Notes: generated by a model from the letters alone, not told the origin. A stretch of 64,000 bases of DNA from Piromyces finnis (GCA_002104945.1 MCFH01000042.1:62001-126000); one strand, 5' to 3'; shown: positions 39,866 through 57,067, numbered from the stretch's first letter. Numbers and translations are program-made.

Positions 39866-42800
39866 ATGAAATGTATAATTAATAATAATATGTGAGTAGG
39901 TGTATTGTAAATATTTTTAATATTAATTTATATAAATTTATATAACTATTAAAATAAAAATATTATACTTATATGATTATCACCAAATTTTACTTTTTTA
40001 TACAAGTTTTTTAATACTATATTTTTTTTGGATTGTACATGCAGAAATATTCATTGATAATAATAAATGTGTTACTACGAATAATAATACAATTGAATGT
40101 TCTATAAAAATATGTAAATCAAATACATATGTATATTATAATAATAGAGGCTATTTATGTTCAACGGAATCAACACTAACGTTAATAGAATATGATGGAT
40201 ATTATATTGATAGTATGTAGTACCTTTGCATTTTTTTTTAAAAAATATATAACAATAATAATTCAATTACTATAATATATAATAAAAGTTATTGATTTTT
40301 TTTTTTTTTCTTTTCTTTTTAAATATGATATATTACTTTTTTTACATATAATTATATACAACATATAATAAATTTTCTTTTTTTTATATTATTATTATAT
40401 ATATATATAAATAAAGGTAGTATAATTAGTAATGGTGTAACAAAGCATTTAATAAAAAGAACAACAACAAAAAATAGTGAAATAATGTATGAATCTATTT
40501 TTGGAAAAAATGGATATTACATTAATTCTGGATTAGATCGTTCTACCTATGGATTAATTTTATGCTATTCTAATAAAGGATGTATAACAGGTTATGCTTC
40601 AAAAAGTGGATATTATATTCCAGGAGATGAAATAGGGATTATTTCATGTTCAAAAAATTCTGATTGCTATCTACAAAAAGAGGTCTCAAATTATTATATA
40701 AACTCAGGGTATCAACGAAAATCTTTTCCTCTTATTTATTGTAATAAAGGAAAATGTACGGGTAGTATGGAAATTGATGGATATTATTTAATGCACCATC
40801 CATCTACTTTGATTAAATGTCTTGATCATCAATGTAAAGTAATTAATGCTATGGCTGGTTTTTATTTAAATTCTGAAAATAAAAAATACAATATCATGTG
40901 TATAAAATTTAAAACAAATGTATCATGTGGCAGGAGAATAGCAAGTCAGGGTATATATATTTCAGCTGATAATAATGTTTTATTAAATTGTATGAAGGAA
41001 CAATGCTATGAAGATGAAGTCAATAATGGTATTTACAGAGCTTCATCAACCTACGAATTAATTCCAAATGGTTCTCACCGAGATCAAGGAAATGAAAAGA
41101 TTATGTATAATTTAATTTCATGTGAAAATAGTTTTTGTAAAGAGTTAAGTATGCCAGAATTAAAATCCATTCCTGTGTGTTCTTTTTCTAATGGTATATG
41201 TTTTATCAAGCAGTTGTCTCATGAAGAAAATAGTAAATATTATTTAATGCCAGGAGAGTTTTGTACAAATGAAGATCGCTCCATACTGTATTTATCAACA
41301 GATATTATCTCTGCTAAAGATGACTCAAGTTCATTTTATCCACCATCCCAAAAAAATTGTCTTGCCGCTAGTGATACCTACGCCAACAACTATTTCTTTT
41401 TCACTAATAAACTATATAAACTTGATGAAGGGAAAATTACAACAATTTCAAAGATTGGATTTTATTTAATTAATACTTTAACCAATACTTTAATTACCAG
41501 TTATCATATAAAAGATTATAATCATGAAAATGTCGGAATATATTACTGTAACGGAAATTATTGTAAATATTGGGAAAAACCAGAAATGATTACCTACTTT
41601 ATAGATATACACAATCGAATTTTCAAATATAACCCAAAATATAATGAATTATCCTTTGCCTATAATCATGATATAAAATGCATTTACACAAGAAATCATT
41701 GTATATTAGAGAGAGAAAGAACAGAAAATCAAAAATTTTGTAAAACTGAAAATGGTGAATTAGTTCTTCTTTTACCATCTAAAAATAATGATGCCCTGAT
41801 AGATAGTGTTCAGACTAGATCATATCAGCATCAGCCGAACTCCAATATTCCTAATTCGTTTCACTCCACCAGAGGAGATGTGCCCATTCGATCAACAACT
41901 CGGGATAATTTCACTATGGAAATGGAATGTATAAAAGCTGGTCAAGAAGATAATACAGTGTATGGATTAGCAAAGAATTTATATCAATTAAATTTAAAAT
42001 CTGCTGCACTAATTAATATTTCGGGTTATTATATTGTTAATAATTATACTCATAATGCAATTGATAATAAATATTTTTCATCTTTTGATCATCCTATAAA
42101 AATCTATAGTTGCATTATAGATCAGTGTAATATTGTTTTAAAACCATCTTCAGACTATTTTTATTATGATTATGTTAGTCAATTAATGATAAAATATCAT
42201 CCTAATAATAGTACATGGGAATTATTAACTAATTCTGGATATGTGTATGCTTCAATTTATCCAAAATATGAAGGCATATTTAAATATACGTCATTTTCAA
42301 ATAAAATTACAATGAATACAATTGTGGAAGAAGGTGAATACTATACATTAGATAATAAGCTTTATACTTGTATCAAAATAAATGAGGATGACTATGGATG
42401 TGAACAAATAAGTCAACCAAACTATTATTTAACAGTAAATGGACTTATTTTTAATTGTGAAAATGTTGAATATGAAAAAGATAATCTTACGAAAACATCT
42501 TTTCAATGTACTAAAATGAAATGCAATCTTGATGAAATTTATTCTATTAATGATAATTATTATCGGTGTCTTTCTAATGATATACTATTAAAAATTAATA
42601 ATAAGCATTGCACATTTGATGAAAAGGTGGTGATTAATTATCCAACTATGTTTAGTAATTCAATGGATGAAGATGTCTATCGTCAGGTTTTAAATTCAGA
42701 AATATTACAAGAGAAATATAGTTTAAAGGTATCTTCTACTCAAAAAATAAAATCAAATGTGATACATAGTATTCATGGAGTATTTACAAATTGTACTTAT

Positions 42801-43037
42801 GATCAAGATGTAAAAGTATTTAATTATGATTTGATTTGTGCCGAAGACCAAATCATGGTAAATATCACAACAAAAATTATTGAAATTTGTTCAAAAATGG
42901 ATTATGGCTTTGTTCAATGTATAGCAGAAGATACAAATCCTGATAAATGTAATCCAAGTTCATCAACAAGAATAGTACTACCTATCATTAAACTATTAGT
43001 ATCTATTTTATCACTTTGTTTTATTTTTATCTATTAA
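39866..43037 (+). CDS. Scaffoldin-like Cys-rich Gly-Tyr-Tyr repeat surface protein
   Basis: Exons 39866-39891, 40007-40212 and 40417-43037; 950 aa. Only the spliced form of exons 1-2 creates the signal peptide (ending IFLILYFFWIVHAE), which supports these boundaries. The body is many degenerate units of about 40-45 residues of the form GYYINSG...LI.C....C, for example NGYYINSGLDRSTYGLILC, SGYYIPGDEIGIISCSKNSDC, DGYYLMHHPSTLIKC; later ones are more diverged. The end (IVLPIIKLLVSILSLCFIFIY) is a hydrophobic anchor, either a transmembrane helix or a GPI signal after an SSS stretch. This design (signal peptide, GYY/Cys repeats, C-terminal membrane anchor) resembles the scaffoldins reported from anaerobic fungi, which bind dockerin-bearing enzymes, but it is shorter than the largest ones. 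Scaffoldin function is an inference. Confidence 0.6.
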
Positions 43038-43737
43038 CAGGACTATTTTTAATATAATAATTAGAATAGTATGATTACTATGATTATCATTAAAATATAT
43101 ATATATATCTACATATTTATTTAATATTATCTTATACATTATATAAAAAATATATTAGATTATCTTTATTATTTTAATTTTAAAATATACCATTATATTC
43201 TGTATTTTATACCCATTAATATATATCACACTATACTAAAACAGCTATACTAAAATACATTCTTATAATACAAGCAATAAATTAAAAAAAAGAATATTAA
43301 TCAGTTTAAAAATCTTAATTTATGCCTCTATATTAATTTTTTTTTTTAAAAAAAAAAAAAAAAACTCTTTTTTTAACAAACACAAGATATACGCACCCAC
43401 ACATACACACTTTACTAATTATTATTTTTGTTATTATTATTATTAAATATTAATAAATAAAAATAAATTTATTATAAATTAAATAATTGCAAATTTAAAT
43501 TTTTTTAATAAAAAAAATTTATGTTTTTTTTTTTTTTTTTTATTTTTTGTTTTTGATATTTATGGTGAGTTGTTAAATGGATGTGAGTATGGAATAAAAA
43601 TGTTTTTGGGATGATACTAAAAAAGTGCTAAAAAAAATAAGATTCTAAAAAGTGGTCTTTATACTTATTTATCTTCCTTTAATTGCGCTCTTATTTTCAA
43701 CTTTCATTTAATTATTATTATTTCAAAGGTAACTATA
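43038..43737. other. Convergent spacer
   Basis: 700 bp between the surface-protein gene (+) and the C2H2 gene (-). A/T homopolymers are at 43338-43363 and 43524-43541. The open frame at 43683-44093 (+) is mostly antisense to the C2H2 gene and is rejected. Confidence 0.5.
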
Positions 43738-45312
43738 TCAATTTTCTTCTTTTAATTGTTGTCTCTTTATACAAGTTTTGCATCCAACATGACGCTTTAA
43801 CGAATCTAATCTTCCAAATTTTTTCCCACATAATTCACATTCGTACATTTTTTCTTGATGAATTACTTTATGACGTTCTAAATCATGAGCACGACAGAAA
43901 CATTTCTTACAAACATCGCATTCGAAAGGTCTTGGTCTATTTTTTTCATGAATCTTTAAATGAACTTCAACATTGTAATGTCTTTTTGATTTATAACTAC
44001 AAACAGAACATACATAAAATTTCTTTTTATACTTCTTTTTCTTTTGGTCATCATCACTACTATTTCCCTCATCTTCATCATCACTTTCAGTAATTACATA
44101 AATAAAAGGCTTTCCTTCATTTATAATATTTTCTTTTTCCTTCTTGGTTTTTTTCTGTTCAATTTCTGATTCTTCACAATCCTCATCTTCTTCAATTTTA
44201 CGTTTTTGACTTTTTTGAGCATTTAAATTTTCGTTAGTTATAACTTCTAAATTTAAAGGTAGTGTTTCTGAGATTTCTAGTGTTTGATTTAACAATTCTG
44301 GTGAAAGTTCATTTGCAGTATATGCTATATTTTCCATCAAAATATTAGAAGAAGGAACTTTACTTTCAACAGTTCCAACTAAATTATTGTTAATTAAAGC
44401 TTCTTGTTGTAACTTTATAATTTCTTGGTTAAGTAAATATTCTTCTATAGATAAATCATTGTAAGTAGGATTTACCATATTTAATTTTGGACTTAAATTT
44501 TCATATAATTCTGGACTTGAAATTATATTTGATTCTGGACTTGAGATAATAGTATTGGTTATTGGACTAGATAAGAGGGTACTATTTGGTGGAGATAAAA
44601 TAGTATTCATTGGAGTATTAGCAATGAAATTATTTGGACTTCCATTTAAAAGATTTCTTAAATTCATTAATTCATTTGTTTGTTGATAATTCATTGTGTC
44701 ATCACTACTTTGACTTGTTGGTGAAAATACAACAGGATCTAAAAATAAACCATTTTGCTCTTGAACTGTAAATTGATTAACAGAAAGATTCTGTGAAACA
44801 TAATTATTGCTATTATTTAATAATAAATCACTTGAATTATTGGATAATATGTCATATTCATTTGGGGAAAGTAAATAATTGCTATTTATTGTTTGTCCTT
44901 CATTTATTTTATTTTCATTAATATTTTCTAAGTAATGAGCTAATTCTTGATTTTCTTCATTTATTTTTTGAGTAATTATTACATTGTCTAAGATCTTTTG
45001 TTGAATTATTTCTTTAGCATTTTCTTTGTCTAATGGGCTTAAAAGGAGGGGGTTGATATTTCTTATTGCTTGCCTTGAAGGCGAAGAAGTCCTGGAATGT
45101 AAACAGCTTGCATTTTCATTATTATTATTAAGTTTGTTTTGATTTAAGCTTAAGTTGCTTAAAGTGTTTAAGTTATTTAAATTTGAAGTTAAATTAAGAT
45201 TAAGATTTATTAAATTATTATTATTATTATTATTATTATCAATTAATGTTATTTTATCTTTAATAATTGTTTCAATACTACTATTACAATTATTTTCAGA
45301 ACTAAATAACAT
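43738..45312 (-). CDS. C2H2 zinc-finger transcription factor, three C-terminal fingers (Crz1-like layout)
   Basis: Single-exon 524-aa protein. Residues 1-425 are Asn/Ser/Leu-rich and disordered, with many SP motifs (LSPLDKEN, LLSPNEY, ILSPPNS, IISSPE), typical of phosphorylated activation regions. A basic patch (KSQKRKIEEDED) and an acidic one (SDDEDEGNSSDDD) precede the fingers. Fingers from about residue 433: CSVCSYKSKRHYNVEVHLKIH, then CDVCKKCFCRAHDLERHKVIH, then CELCGKKFGRLDSLKRHVGC, the last with Cys as a possible fourth ligand. FxRxHDLxRH in finger 2 and FxRxDxLxRH in finger 3 match the arrangement of Crz1/Prz1, the calcineurin-responsive factors. No clear PxIxIT docking site was identified, so Crz1 orthology is tentative. 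Confidence 0.8.
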   Translation of the reverse strand: MLFSSENNCNSSIETIIKDKITLIDNNNNNNNNLINLNLNLTSNLNNLNTLSNLSLNQNKLNNNNENASCLHSRTSSPSRQAIRNINPLLLSPLDKENAKEIIQQKILDNVIITQKINEENQELAHYLENINENKINEGQTINSNYLLSPNEYDILSNNSSDLLLNNSNNYVSQNLSVNQFTVQEQNGLFLDPVVFSPTSQSSDDTMNYQQTNELMNLRNLLNGSPNNFIANTPMNTILSPPNSTLLSSPITNTIISSPESNIISSPELYENLSPKLNMVNPTYNDLSIEEYLLNQEIIKLQQEALINNNLVGTVESKVPSSNILMENIAYTANELSPELLNQTLEISETLPLNLEVITNENLNAQKSQKRKIEEDEDCEESEIEQKKTKKEKENIINEGKPFIYVITESDDEDEGNSSDDDQKKKKYKKKFYVCSVCSYKSKRHYNVEVHLKIHEKNRPRPFECDVCKKCFCRAHDLERHKVIHQEKMYECELCGKKFGRLDSLKRHVGCKTCIKRQQLKEEN

Positions 45313-48151
45313 ACGATAATTAACTAAAAATAAAAAGGGGGTAAGTTTAAAAACGAAGTTGCTTTTTTTATAAAGTACTGTTTTTTAAACTTAAATTTAA
45401 TAAATAAAATAATATATAAAAATAACTTTTAGTTGTTTTAATATATTACTTTTTTTAATAAAAAAACTTTTCTTTTTAGTTTTTCTTTTTAAATCACTCG
45501 TATTCACTTCAAAAAAAGAATATATTTACTCTTTCTTTGAAATTTATTATTGTTTTCTTCCTTTTTTAAAATTGAATTTACTTTTACACTAAATTTATTT
45601 TAATATTGAATAATTAAATTAAATTTAGTACTTTTATCGTTTTGAATTAAAATTTTAAAATTACTTTGTTACTAAATAAATATTATTGCTTTTTTAATGT
45701 TTTTAATTAAATCGCTTTTTAAAAATATTATTAATATTAAATATATATTGCTTTTTAAAATAAAAATATATCGCTTTATTCTTTTTTTTTTTTTTTTTTT
45801 TTTTATTATTGTATATATATATATACAATGATATATATATGAACTAGATTATATCTTATTTTTTTACATATATTTCTTTACTAAAATAAAATGAAGTTAT
45901 TTTTTCCTATTTTAAATTAATAAAATAAAAAAAAATGGATATATATAATATCTATATATTATATAGATAAGATATATGAAAATTTACAAACTATTTAAAT
46001 GTAATTTTTTATGGATAAAGAAAAAAAAATAACAAAAGGGAAAAAGATATTTTTATATAATTTAATTTAAATGATTGATGATAATACTATAATATATTAA
46101 AATATATTCTAATATATATAGAATCTTATTTCAATACAAATTATTTTCTATTAATAAATAATAAAGAAATAATAATAAAAAAAGTTGTGGTTTAGTAATT
46201 CTTATATAATATTAATAAAAATTTAACATTATTTAAAAAAAATAATTATAATTAAAGTTTGATATAAGGTGCCAATATATTTTTTATAATATATTAAAAT
46301 ATATAATAAACTATTAAATAATTAAAAATACTTTTATTAAATCAAACATCTCAATTTGAAATTTAATAAATAGGAAAATATATATCATAATATTTTAAAG
46401 TATATTATTTTATATATAATAATATAATATAAATAATCTAAAAATAATTAATCATAAAATGATGATTTAGGATAATTTTATAATTAATATAAAAAATAAT
46501 AAAATCGTAGAATAATATATTGCAGCAATCCAATTTTTTCCTATTTTTTTTACCATACAACATACAACTTTTATGTATTTCAGCCAATAATCGAAAAGTG
46601 AATGAAATAGTAGATTTAAAATAAAGTTTAAGATATTTAAAAATAATTGAGAATTTTAATTTTTTTATCAGAAGTAAAAATGAAAAAATTAAAAAAAGAA
46701 TGAATAAAATAAATGAATGAATGAACTAAAAAACGAATAATGAATATATATAAAATGAATGGATATATATTATAAATAAATAATTAATTAACGAAAAAAT
46801 ACTGATCAAATAATACTATTTATAATGAATCCATTCCATTTAATATACTATTTTAATTCAAATGACAGGTCGAAAATTAAGATTCAATCAAGAAAAAAAA
46901 TTAAAAAAATATTTAACGTTTACTATTTATTTATTAAAAGAAAAAAAAAAGAAAAATCTTTTATTAATTCTTTTGAAAAATATTATTATAATAGTATAAT
47001 TGAAATTAATTATTTTTAAATATTATATTGAAAAATATTTCAGATCAAGATATTTTATAAGTTTCTTTTAACTAGAGGAATAAATCTAAAATATAATTAA
47101 TGAAATTAGTATAATACAGTAATAGTATAATGTTTTTTTTATTTAGTTTTAAATAGTATTATCAAAAGCCTTAATTATATTATTTAGTTTTTCTATACCT
47201 TAGAGTATTAAAAAAAAAAAAAAAACATTTTTTCGATTTATTAATAAATTATATTTTAATTAATTCTAGAGATTTTAAACTCAAAAACGAGTTTAAATCT
47301 ATAACGAAAACTTTAAAAATATATAAAAATTTACATTAAAAATTTTAAATTTCATTTATATTACAATAGATAATTGATGTATACAATAAATTTTAATAAA
47401 TACATGATTTAAAAAATATTAAAGAAAAAAAAACATAACTAACAAGTATTAACAATAAAAATAAGAAAAAACAATGATATTAAAACAATAAAAAAAAGTA
47501 ATAGTAAATACTAATGTAATAGTTTTCATATAATGCAAATATTATAATATTTTTAGTATTCACCTTTATGTTTGAATATAAAGTGAAAAATAGTAAAACT
47601 TTAAATTTTCTGTATTTAATTTAATTAATCATTGATAAATTTTTAATATAATGGATTAAAATAATTTATATATTACATATTATTATTGAAAAGAAAATAA
47701 AATACAGCTGCTCATAACTACCTAAAATAATATATATTACTAATATGATATATTAAATAAAAAAAATATCTTCTTAAGTTTTATTATTTTTTAAATTTAT
47801 TAACTTTTTTTTTTACATTTTAAGAATTAATATTTAATAAAAAAATTGTAAAGCATATATCTAGTATTTCGAATGAAATTTTATAAATGATATAAAACTT
47901 ATAATTAAACAAATATAAATGTAAATATAATAATTATCTATTATAATTAAAATAACATTTAAATATAATCAATACAAATAAGTGAAATATAGATAAATAT
48001 TAAGAATAAAAATAGTAATTTTTTTTTTTTTTTTTTTGTAGAAAAAGCTATAACCTAATTATTTTAATGTTTATTTATCTTTTTAAAAAGAATAATATTT
48101 ATATAGAAAAACTTAATATTACATTCTTTGATTCATTAACAAAAAAACACT
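45313..48151. other. Divergent intergenic region
   Basis: 2.8 kb between the C2H2 gene (-) and the ankyrin gene (+). It is T- and A-rich with no supported gene. The 64-codon frame at 46825-47019 is Lys/Ile/Tyr/Phe/Asn low complexity. Confidence 0.5.
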
Positions 48152-50479
48152 ATGAATAATTCTAATTCAAACATCAATTTAAGTAAAAGCTTATTCGATA
48201 TTATAAATGGAAATAATTATACAAATTTAAAGGCATTCATTGAAAAAAATCAATTTCCGTTATATGAAGAAAAAAATGTATTAAAAAGTGGTTTAATACA
48301 TGCTATTGAAAATAAGTCTGATAAACGAATTATAGAATGCTTAATTAATAATATAGAAGAAATTAATTACAAAACAGAAATGGGGGAAATTCCATTATTT
48401 TTGGCCATTAAAAAATCTAATTTATACATAGCATCATTGTTATTAAATAAAAATGCAAATATTAATATAATAAATAAAGATAAGGATAACATATTAACTT
48501 ATTTATTTAAAAACAATAGTTTATCAAAAAAAACTCTAAAATTTATATTAAATAAAGGCATAGATATAAATTACAAAAATAAAGAAGGAAAAACAGGAAT
48601 TTATTATGCTGTTGAACATCGAAATGAATCCTTTCTAAAAATAATATTGGAACACTATATATTAAATAATGATTTTATATTAAAATTACTATCACTAAGA
48701 AAAAATAATATAAAACTAGAAAAAAGTAAATTAAAACAACTTTTAGACTATGAATTCTCAAAAATCAATTTTAATGAAAAAGAGATTAATACAAAAAATA
48801 CAGCTTTAATTGTAGCTATTCAATTAGGAAACATATCTATTATTAATAAACTTTTAGAAAATGGTGCCGATGTAGATGAAAGTAATAATGATGGAAAGAC
48901 CCCATTAATTCTTGCTTGTCAATTTAAAAAAGTAGACATTGCCAAGACCATAATATTAAAATATCATGCAAATGTTAATAAAAAAGATGTTGATCTTTGT
49001 TCTCCAATAAATTATGCTGCTGAACATAATTTAATAGAACTAATAAATATATTACTTGATTACGGAGCTGATATCAACAATAAAAACAAATTTGGACATA
49101 CCCCACTCATTACGGCATGCTTAAAAAATAATATCACTCTATCAAAATTATTATTAACAAGAGGTGCTAATATTCATGAAAAAAGCGAAAAATTAAAAAC
49201 AGCAATTATTTATTCTTGTGAAAAGGGTTGTTATGAAATAGTAGATACCCTCATACACAATCATGCTAATATTAATGAAAAAGATAAAGAAGGTTTAAAT
49301 CCTCTTATGCATGCATGTTTTTCTGAACATGAAAGAATTGTTGATCTCTTATTAGAAAATAATGTAATTATTAATGATCAAGATTATCTTGGTTTGACAG
49401 CATTAATGTATACTTGTATAGTTGGTAATGAACGTATTGTAGAAAAACTAATACAAAATAAAGCCTGTATTAACATGAAGGATAATAATAGAAAGACAGC
49501 ACTTATATTTGCTAGTGAAGATGGGTTTTTAGGCATAGTAAAATTACTTATAGAACAGGGTGCTGAAATTAACGATAAAGATATGGATAATTTTACAGCG
49601 CTAATGTATGCAATTGACAACGGATTTACTAGTATTGCTAAATATTTAATTAATCAAGGTGCCACAGTGGATCATAAAAATGTAGAATGTGGTTATTTAC
49701 TTAAGCGTGCAATTCTCAATGGCAATAAAGATATCATTCAATTTCTAATCAATAGTAATGTTAGTATGAATGAAAGAGACAAATACGGAAGAACACCTCT
49801 GTTTTATGCCGCAAATTATGGTTATAGTGAAATTGTGAAACAACTTATTGATAAAGGAGCAGAAATTCAAGCTATAGACAATAATGGAAAAAATGCATTA
49901 ATGTATATATTTAATGAAAATCATGTCAATACTGATGCAACACAGAATTATATTGATGAAGAATATGATGATTTATTTGATGATGAAGAGGAAGAAAATG
50001 ATGACAAAACAGAAACAAATAGTAATAATATATACGAAAATATATTGCATATATTAATTGAAAATGGAATTAACGTTTTAGAAAAAGATGCTAATAATAA
50101 ATCTACTTTAATGTATGCATGTGAATGTAAATATGCGAATACTAATATGATTCAATATATAATTCAGCATGGTGGAATTGTAAATGATAAAAATGATGTT
50201 GGCATCACACCGTTAATGTTCGCATGTATTAATGGCAATAAACATATTATAAATCTTCTTCTTGACCAAGGTGCTTTAATAAATGAAAAAGACGAAACAA
50301 ATAGAACGCCATTAATATATGCTAGTATTTCTAATAATATGAACGCTGTTGAAAGATTATTAAAAGAAAAAGAAAACCTACATATTAGTGAAAGAGACAA
50401 TACCAATAAAACTGCATATGATTATGCTGTGGAAAATGATAATAGCTCCATTCTCTCACTATTAGCACCATATCAATAA
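48152..50479 (+). CDS. Long ankyrin-repeat protein
   Basis: Single exon, 775 aa. Nearly the whole protein is ankyrin repeats of about 33 residues, roughly 18-20, with typical cores such as DGKTPLILACQFKKVDIAKTII, FGHTPLITACLKNNITLSKLLL and YGRTPLFYAANYGYSEIVKQLIDKGAEI. Repeats are regular from about residue 215 on and more diverged before. An acidic insert (YDDLFDDEEEENDDKTET) near residue 610 interrupts one repeat. There is no signal peptide, membrane segment or catalytic domain, so it is likely an intracellular scaffold. Its partner cannot be named. Repeat-rich proteins like this form large, fast-changing families, so orthology is hard to fix. Confidence 0.88.
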   Translation: MNNSNSNINLSKSLFDIINGNNYTNLKAFIEKNQFPLYEEKNVLKSGLIHAIENKSDKRIIECLINNIEEINYKTEMGEIPLFLAIKKSNLYIASLLLNKNANINIINKDKDNILTYLFKNNSLSKKTLKFILNKGIDINYKNKEGKTGIYYAVEHRNESFLKIILEHYILNNDFILKLLSLRKNNIKLEKSKLKQLLDYEFSKINFNEKEINTKNTALIVAIQLGNISIINKLLENGADVDESNNDGKTPLILACQFKKVDIAKTIILKYHANVNKKDVDLCSPINYAAEHNLIELINILLDYGADINNKNKFGHTPLITACLKNNITLSKLLLTRGANIHEKSEKLKTAIIYSCEKGCYEIVDTLIHNHANINEKDKEGLNPLMHACFSEHERIVDLLLENNVIINDQDYLGLTALMYTCIVGNERIVEKLIQNKACINMKDNNRKTALIFASEDGFLGIVKLLIEQGAEINDKDMDNFTALMYAIDNGFTSIAKYLINQGATVDHKNVECGYLLKRAILNGNKDIIQFLINSNVSMNERDKYGRTPLFYAANYGYSEIVKQLIDKGAEIQAIDNNGKNALMYIFNENHVNTDATQNYIDEEYDDLFDDEEEENDDKTETNSNNIYENILHILIENGINVLEKDANNKSTLMYACECKYANTNMIQYIIQHGGIVNDKNDVGITPLMFACINGNKHIINLLLDQGALINEKDETNRTPLIYASISNNMNAVERLLKEKENLHISERDNTNKTAYDYAVENDNSSILSLLAPYQ

Positions 50480-54958
<4,479 letters not shown>

Positions 54959-55030
54959 GGGGATATAACTCAGTGGTAGAGTGCTTGCTTTGCATGCAAG
55001 AAGCCTCGGGTTCGATCCCCGATATCTCCA
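54959..55030 (+). tRNA. tRNA-Ala (anticodon TGC)
   Basis: 72 nt without intron. The acceptor stem GGGGATA pairs with TATCTCC (one G-T pair) and is followed by discriminator A. The D arm is ACTC-AGTGGTA-GAGT. The anticodon stem CTTGC/GCAAG closes the loop TTTGCAT, so the anticodon is TGC. The T arm is TCGGG-TTCGATC-CCCGA. Internal A box (TAACTCAGTGG) and B box (GGTTCGATCCC) for RNA polymerase III are intact. T runs follow downstream and can end transcription. No CCA is encoded, as expected in a nuclear gene. Confidence 0.96.
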
Positions 55031-55263
55031 GTATTTTTATTTATTTTATCAAAGCTGATGAATTGTCTCTTGTTATAAAACATGGTATTATTAATTTTTT
55101 TTTTTATTTTTTTAGGAATACAGATTTATATTAAAATTAAAAAAGAATATAAAATATTAAATTTATTTATTATAAGTATATGAAAATAATAACTTTTCAT
55201 TTATTTAAAATGGCTAATGTTTTAATATTTGAATACCTTTTGAAATAAAAAAGACTCAAAAAA

Positions 55264-55294
<31 letters not shown>

Positions 55295-55783
55295 TAAGAA
55301 AAAAAATATTAAAAACAAGTCGTTCTTTGTTCTTTTTATGTATTATGTATTACTATGTATTATGGTGTATTATCTATAAGTAAATCTAATAAATATTGTA
55401 TTTAACAACAGAAATATTCTATTTCTATTTATTTTATAAAATCAATTACTAATTAAATAGTATTTAACAATTAGACTAATATTAAATAAAAATATTCCAC
55501 ATTCATATATACATTTAGACCTTACTTTTTATTTTATTTTATTTTTTTTTTAAATTTATTTTTGATTTCTAAAACTGATTAATATTATTACTATATTATT
55601 AATAATATTTTCAAATTTTATTTATATACATTTATATATAATTAAAAAACTTAGTATTAGCAACTTTAATACTATTTACAAATTATATATTATTAATATA
55701 CATATGAATTTATTTTAAATTTAGAAATTTTAAAATATAAATGAGGATTGTATATACTTTATTTTTATTTAATTTTTTATTTT
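55031..55783. other. Spacer between tRNA-Ala and xylanase
   Basis: 750 bp holding a 30-base A run (55265-55294) and the 3' flank of the xylanase gene. No gene seen. Confidence 0.5.
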
Positions 55784-57067
55784 TTATTGACATTGACTGT
55801 AATATTCATTAATTTGCTTACAAGTACCTTGAGAACAACATGATGGACCGTTAAATCCAATACCACCACATTGAGCCCATTGACCAGCACAATTACCACC
55901 TACAGCATTATTTTGGTTATTATTGTTTTGATTTTGGTTTTGGTTATTATTATTGTTATTATTTTGATTTTGGTTTTGATTCCATTGATTATTATTATTT
56001 TGGTTTTGGTTTTGGTTTTGATTCCATTGATTATTATTATTTTGGTTTTGGTTTTGGTTTTGATTTCCATTTGATGAATTTCCACTTCCACCTAAAGCTT
56101 TAATTAAAGCAAAATAAGAATCCTTTGGTTGGTATGTACCATCGAATAAAAGACCTTTAGCAGATCCTCCTAACCAACTATCATTATCACCAACACCCCA
56201 AACTAAGAAGGCTTTACAACAAGAGTTATTCAAACAAGCTCTAAGTGCATCAGCGAAAATTTGTGGTTGTTGAGATTCATTTCCTTCACATTTGACATCC
56301 ATTTCAGTAATATGGACTTCAACACCAAGTTGACAGTATCTGCCAAGAAGACTGTTAACTTGATCGTAAGATGGATGACCATAAGCAGATGTAGAAACGT
56401 GATATTGAAGACCAACACCATCAATTGGGATATTACGAGATTTTAAGTCCTTAACAAAATTGAAAACAGCATCAGTTTTAGCATAAATACCATCAGCACT
56501 GTAATCGTTATAGAAAAGTTTAGTAGATGGAGAGACAGAACGAGCAGTTTTGAAAGCAATATCAATAAAATCTGGAACGTTTTGAGAAAGGAAAGAACTA
56601 CGTAATTTCCAGTTAGAACCAGTAGAATTATCATCAATAGCTTCGTTAACAACATCCCAGGCATCAATTTTTCCATCATAATGTTTTAATACAGTAGTAA
56701 TATGATCAACAATAGCTTTTTTTAAATCATCTCCTCTTAAACTTTCAAACCAAGCTGGTTGATAAGCATGCCAAATTAAACAATGACCACGGAAAGTCAT
56801 GCCTAATTCTTTAGCCTTGGCAAGATGAGCATCACAATCATTGAAATTATAGACACCTCTTTGTCCTTGAATAGCTGGTAATTTACAACCATTTTCAGCA
56901 ACCATGTAATTGAAATTAGATAAAGCACTCATATAAGCACTATCATTGAAATTCAAGGTATTGCCAGCAACACCAATCTTAATGCCATTAGCATGTGACT
57001 TGAGTGATTCATAGGCGAAAGCTGATGAAATCAAAGGGAGAGCAGTTAAGACAGTTGAGAATCTCAT
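55784..57067 (-). CDS. Secreted endo-1,4-beta-xylanase, GH10 with C-terminal CBM1
   Basis: Intronless, 427 aa. Residues 1-18 are a signal peptide ([18 protein letters not shown]). The GH10 barrel spans about 22-335: HCLIWH, then [10 protein letters not shown] with the acid/base Glu142, then LQYHV, then VHITEMD with the nucleophile Glu255. [13 protein letters not shown] closes the active site. Residues about 338-390 are a Gln/Asn linker built from repeats of [13 protein letters not shown]. The last about 37 residues are a fungal CBM1 cellulose-binding module ([24 protein letters not shown]...YYSQC) with the aromatic binding residues. It cuts xylan internally while bound to cellulose. No fungal dockerin is present, so it is probably a free enzyme rather than a cellulosome subunit. 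The catalytic exon is richer in GC than its surroundings, as is common for highly expressed enzymes here; gut-bacterial origin of such genes is possible but not shown. Confidence 0.95.
   Translation of the reverse strand: MRFSTVLTALPLISSAFAYESLKSHANGIKIGVAGNTLNFNDSAYMSALSNFNYMVAENGCKLPAIQGQRGVYNFNDCDAHLAKAKELGMTFRGHCLIWHAYQPAWFESLRGDDLKKAIVDHITTVLKHYDGKIDAWDVVNEAIDDNSTGSNWKLRSSFLSQNVPDFIDIAFKTARSVSPSTKLFYNDYSADGIYAKTDAVFNFVKDLKSRNIPIDGVGLQYHVSTSAYGHPSYDQVNSLLGRYCQLGVEVHITEMDVKCEGNESQQPQIFADALRACLNNSCCKAFLVWGVGDNDSWLGGSAKGLLFDGTYQPKDSYFALIKALGGSGNSSNGNQNQNQNQNNNNQWNQNQNQNQNNNNQWNQNQNQNNNNNNNQNQNQNNNNQNNAVGGNCAGQWAQCGGIGFNGPSCCSQGTCKQINEYYSQCQ

Noticed and set aside
43683-44093. 136-codon frame on the + strand
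   Set aside because: Mostly antisense to the zinc fingers of the C2H2 gene, whose Cys/His pattern is unmistakable.
46825-47019. 64-codon frame
   Set aside because: Only Lys, Ile, Tyr, Phe, Asn low complexity as expected from AT-rich DNA; no splice partners.
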